Shown here piece by piece: positions 4,833-7,687 of a DNA stretch of 7,687 nucleotides. How positions within the stretch are numbered: position 1 is the first letter of the stretch; each line of letters begins with the position of its first letter. The position numbers and the translations under genes are program-made. Source of the stretch: Saccharofermentans sp. (lineage in GTDB: Bacteria; Bacillota_A; Clostridia; Saccharofermentanales; Saccharofermentanaceae); NCBI GenBank assembly GCA_024695565.1, contig JAILHX010000036.1, positions 1-7,687 on the forward strand. Reading direction: 5' to 3'. The notes under the pieces are model-generated. The model saw only the letters and a list, made by a program, of their open reading frames with translations. It was not told where the DNA came from and searched no databases.

Positions 4833-6965
4833 CTATATCTCTTCTAACCCTATACTCTTCAGATACTCATATGTACCGTTGTAGTAATCAGGGAGACGTG
4901 TTTCATCTTCCCAGAATCCGTTTTCTGACTTGTGCGGGTTGCCTTCCGGGACACAAATGATCATTCCTGATCTTGCGCGTGTCATAAGTACCCTATAAGC
5001 GTTGAGCATGTACTTCATTCGGTCAGCCTTGCTCTCGGTATCAGCTTTAAGTTCGTTCCATTTACGGTTAAATGTGTAGTATTTCCAATTTCCACCTTCA
5101 AAACGCATATCAGCATCCCAAAGAACACAAGTGTATTCCAACTCTAATCCCTGGACCTGGATTTCCGTTGCTGCATCCTCAAGATAGTTAGAAGATCTGG
5201 TATCTGTAATATCATCCAGGAACCAATGAACTGCATTGTCATCGTCAGAAGGTAAGACATGAATACCTAATGGCTTATATCTTGCGGATTCCTTTGTTAT
5301 CAGAACACCTGTTCGCTCATTGCCCCTGGCTTTCTCATGGATCCATCTCTTTGCTTTTTCCATGTCTCTGGTAAGAACAATTGGATATCTATCCTTTATT
5401 TCTTCGTAAATCGAAGCAGCGTTGCCGTCTATCGCAAGCAGGGAATGAACAAAAGCTGATAGTTTTTCTGCTCTGAAAGATCTCAGAGAGACTCCCAGAT
5501 GAAGTTTCTCGTTAAAGATAACGTTCGGATTATTCTTGAGTAGCTCGTTGACCTTGCCTTCTGCGTATTCAGGCTCAGTTAATTTGGGTGAGATATATAC
5601 CTTCCAATGCGGGAACATGTTATTCAGAGAGCTAATCCACTCAGTAATTCCGGCTTCACCTGTATTGATCTCCTGGCCGCCACCGACAAGGCAAACTATT
5701 GTTGCCCAGTCTTCTCTCTGATCAAGAGACCAAATGAGGAATGCAGCTTCTGACATCGGGAATTTGTCGACCTTCTTCTTGTTGCCGTATGTACCACCAC
5801 GCTTAAGGTAATCTGCAATCCTCTTATGAGTCCATGAACGCTGAGCTTCATCAAAGATTGCTACATGCTCAACCTCACCATAACCAGAACCCTGCATTTT
5901 CACGGCTTTCTCAGGATCGATTTCAAGCTTTCCGTTCTCAACAGGAATCTTAATCTTCTCGAGCATGTTGTCACGGTAACGGTGAATTATCTGAATGAAC
6001 TTGCTTACTTCACGCCTGGAATCTGAAAGTTTCTTTGGTTCTTGTCTTTCCTTGCATTTCTTGTAGTTATCCTGTGCAAGAGCTTCGTTTAGAACGGCTA
6101 CCAAAGGGCCGTTACCAGACAGATATACTGCACCTTCATCTTCTATAGGTTTGTCCTGATCCTGATATGTCTGCTTTACTGCAACTTCAAGGCCTACAAG
6201 GGTTTTTCCTGCACCGGGAACACCTGTTACAAAACAGATACTCTTCTCTCCGTTTGCTTTACTCTGATGAATAACATCCAAAATATATGCGATTGTTGTA
6301 TCTGTCGTAACCTTATCTGCTTCATGTCTGGTTATGTCCTTTACAGAATGGCTCTCATAAAGCGTCCTAGCTGCCTCAATAATTGTAGGCGTAGGAGCAT
6401 ACGGGCTTATTATCCAATTCTCATTAACAGGGCTCTCATTCGGGAATCTTTCAAGAACATCGGTTATAAGCTTTGATATGCCGGAAGAACCGGTCATAAG
6501 TGGGTTGAGCACTCGGTCATCGTATATGGAAGACTGTATAACCGAAGAAGATTTGTCGTAACGGGTAGCAACCAGTATAGGAACAATGATCCTGTCTTCG
6601 CTGAACTTATGGAAGTTTTTCAGATCTAAGGCATAATCTAATACCTGATCAACGTCACCAACTTTAATATCAGTTTCGCCGACTTTGAACTCTATACAGA
6701 AGACAATGCCGCACAGTAATAAGACAACATCTATGCGTTTACCTAATCTCGGAATGTCATATTCGAAGATTATCTTGCTGTTAGATTCCTTCCATGGTGT
6801 TAGGCAAGCTTGAAGTATATCTATCTCACCAGCCCAAGCGTCAATTTGAGTAGTCTGAAGAGACCCGTGGTATCCGCCACTAAGCCGTCCTAAAACTGCT
6901 TCTCTGTCCGTCTCCAGAAAAGCCTTGATATAATTATCATACAAACAACGTGCGCTATCAGCCAT
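4833..6965 (-). CDS. PD-(D/E)XK-like nuclease fused to DUF2075 / Schlafen-group-3-type helicase
   Basis: This 710-aa two-part protein has nuclease-like motifs in its N-terminal ~200 residues: D79 in KRIDVVL, E92-x-K94 in IEFKVGE and Q107-x3-Y111 in DQVLDY, the order seen in PD-(D/E)XK nucleases of the RecB/Cas4 kind. The rest is a superfamily 1-like helicase/ATPase of the DUF2075 (Schlafen group 3 helicase) family. Walker A is GVPGAGKT at 248-255, Walker B is IFDEAQRSW with D372-E373, and a motif III-like LVGGGQEINTGEAG lies at 427-440. EIQVQGLELEY (601-611) and NAYRVLMTRAR (655-665) are the C-terminal helicase motifs V and VI. It probably unwinds or translocates on nucleic acid and cuts it. 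ATG at 6965 has a GGA-type ribosome binding site and follows the MazG gene by 21 bp. The nuclease reading rests on motifs only. Confidence 0.88.
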   Translation of the reverse strand: MADSARCLYDNYIKAFLETDREAVLGRLSGGYHGSLQTTQIDAWAGEIDILQACLTPWKESNSKIIFEYDIPRLGKRIDVVLLLCGIVFCIEFKVGETDIKVGDVDQVLDYALDLKNFHKFSEDRIIVPILVATRYDKSSSVIQSSIYDDRVLNPLMTGSSGISKLITDVLERFPNESPVNENWIISPYAPTPTIIEAARTLYESHSVKDITRHEADKVTTDTTIAYILDVIHQSKANGEKSICFVTGVPGAGKTLVGLEVAVKQTYQDQDKPIEDEGAVYLSGNGPLVAVLNEALAQDNYKKCKERQEPKKLSDSRREVSKFIQIIHRYRDNMLEKIKIPVENGKLEIDPEKAVKMQGSGYGEVEHVAIFDEAQRSWTHKRIADYLKRGGTYGNKKKVDKFPMSEAAFLIWSLDQREDWATIVCLVGGGQEINTGEAGITEWISSLNNMFPHWKVYISPKLTEPEYAEGKVNELLKNNPNVIFNEKLHLGVSLRSFRAEKLSAFVHSLLAIDGNAASIYEEIKDRYPIVLTRDMEKAKRWIHEKARGNERTGVLITKESARYKPLGIHVLPSDDDNAVHWFLDDITDTRSSNYLEDAATEIQVQGLELEYTCVLWDADMRFEGGNWKYYTFNRKWNELKADTESKADRMKYMLNAYRVLMTRARSGMIICVPEGNPHKSENGFWEDETRLPDYYNGTYEYLKSIGLEEI

Positions 6966-6986
6966 GATTATTCCAATCTCGAAACG

Positions 6987-7319
6987 TTACAATTCGCTAT
7001 ACTTTTCGCTTTTTCCTTTTGCCTTTTCAACTGGATACTTCTCGTTATTCTTCTTAATCTTATCTTGAACGATCTGATCTATATCAAGATTGCAAGCATC
7101 AGCCATAAGAACGCAGTAATTGATCACGTCGGCCAATTCCTCTTTTATCTTGTCTTTTTTATTCTCTCCGGAAACATCTGAACCGCTCCATTGGAAAACT
7201 TCTAGAAGTTCCGCAGATTCCAATGAGATCGATATAGCTAAATCCTTGGGATTATGAAATTGCTTCCAATCGCGGTCATCTCTGAATTTTAGGATCATAT
7301 CAATAGTTTCTTGTTTCAT
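6987..7319 (-). CDS. MazG-like nucleotide pyrophosphohydrolase
   Basis: This 110-aa all-alpha enzyme of the MazG/RS21-C6 (dCTPase-like) group is predicted to hydrolyse (d)NTPs to (d)NMPs and pyrophosphate in the cytosol. The metal-binding pairs are visible: E34-x2-E37 in SLESAELLEVFQW and E61-x2-D64 in EELADVINY. The N-terminal KFRDDRDWKQFHNPKDLA is typical of this group, and the C-terminal KIKKNNEKYPVEKAKG segment completes the fold. The length matches single-domain members. Its ATG overlaps the stop of the upstream helicase gene as ATGA (7316-7319), a strong sign of translational coupling. Which nucleotide it uses cannot be read from the sequence. Its place between two helicase genes suggests a role tied to their activity, for example nucleotide-pool control during phage infection. 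Confidence 0.92.
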   Translation of the reverse strand: MKQETIDMILKFRDDRDWKQFHNPKDLAISISLESAELLEVFQWSGSDVSGENKKDKIKEELADVINYCVLMADACNLDIDQIVQDKIKKNNEKYPVEKAKGKSEKYSEL

Positions 7320-7687
7320 ACTGTTTCACCAACCGTTACTTTATTTGCGCGTGCAATGAACTGACGCAAATACTTTTTCATATTTGAATTGCAAGCATAC
7401 ACATAGCAACCTTTGATCCCTCGGGTCAATATTGTTGTGTATGTATTGAGAATCAGTTGTTTCAAAGTCTCTTCATCCGTGCTTTGTTTAACCTTCTTAT
7501 CCATATATTTATCAAGATTGATTTCCAAAGCATTCGTGGCGGGATTATAGTCAATCTCTTCACCGAAGATTACACCTACAAAATTCATATCATAGCCTTG
7601 AGTGGTATGAATACATCCAATTGTATATCGCGAATCCTCTCTTGTTATCCAATCTTCGTTTGTAAGATTCCATATGTACGGATGATT
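7316..7687 (-). CDS. C-terminal part of a second DUF2075 / Schlafen-group-3-type helicase (5' end outside window)
   Basis: The frame is open from the right edge to the TGA at 7316-7318, giving 123 visible C-terminal residues. The internal ATG at 7588 is not the start, because the coding signal continues upstream of it: WITREDSRYTIGCIHTTQGYD precedes it directly when read as two overlapping motifs. HTTQGYD (visible residues 27-33) is helicase motif V and TYTTILTRGIKGCYVYAC (82-99) is motif VI; both are characteristic of DUF2075 proteins. The Walker motifs and any N-terminal nuclease must lie beyond the window. It is clearly distinct from the 710-aa helicase in the same operon, which has QVQGLELEY and YRVLMTRAR at the same places. 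The stop overlaps the MazG start by 4 bp. Confidence 0.85.
   Translation of the reverse strand, partial: NHPYIWNLTNEDWITREDSRYTIGCIHTTQGYDMNFVGVIFGEEIDYNPATNALEINLDKYMDKKVKQSTDEETLKQLILNTYTTILTRGIKGCYVYACNSNMKKYLRQFIARANKVTVGETV

Noticed and set aside
7197..7210. Perfect 14-bp palindrome AACTTCTAGAAGTT inside the MazG-like gene.
   Set aside because: It lies in well-conserved coding sequence (the segment after the EXXE motif), has no second copy that I can see, and is compatible with chance.
7316..7588. A separate 90-aa gene starting at the ATG at 7588.
   Set aside because: The same frame is open to the window edge and encodes conserved helicase motif V just upstream of that ATG, so it is the end of a larger gene.

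Overview
The window looks like part of a mobilizable element, either a plasmid or an integrated mobilizable/conjugative island, from a low-to-mid GC Firmicute. A gut or rumen Clostridia of the Lachnospiraceae type fits best. This rests on the style of the MobC and relaxase proteins, the AGG-type ribosome binding sites and the moderate GC content; no chromosomal marker gene is present, so the host assignment is an inference.

Layout. The left third (1-2563, + strand) is a backbone module. It begins with the C-terminal part of a protein that may be a replication initiator and carries short repeats in its linker. A 210-bp non-coding stretch follows, with a run of three close-packed hairpins that is a good oriT candidate. 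Then come a MobC-type accessory protein and a MOBP-type relaxase, tightly linked, closed by a strong rho-independent terminator at 2530-2563. A short AT-rich junction (2564-2672) carries three copies of a 10-bp motif and a perfect 13-bp inverted repeat.

The right two thirds (2673-7687, - strand) is one compact operon transcribed toward the mobilization module. In transcription order it encodes: (1) the C-terminus of a DUF2075/Schlafen-group-3-type helicase, cut by the right edge; (2) a MazG-like nucleotide pyrophosphohydrolase; (3) a 710-aa protein with an N-terminal PD-(D/E)XK-like nuclease segment and a second DUF2075/Schlafen-group-3-type helicase; (4) a class I SAM-dependent methyltransferase; (5) an HNH endonuclease; (6) a MutT-type Nudix hydrolase. 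Neighbours overlap by 4 bp or are separated by about 2-25 bp, so they are very likely co-transcribed from a promoter beyond the right edge.

How the genes may work together. Two nucleic-acid motors, two predicted nucleases, a methyltransferase without DNA-methylase motifs and two nucleotide-pool enzymes, all carried next to mobilization genes, make a plausible mobile anti-phage or genome-conflict system. The family assignments come from motifs read directly in the sequence. The defensive role is an inference from composition and context. I do not recognise this exact gene order as a named system, and I could not search for it.
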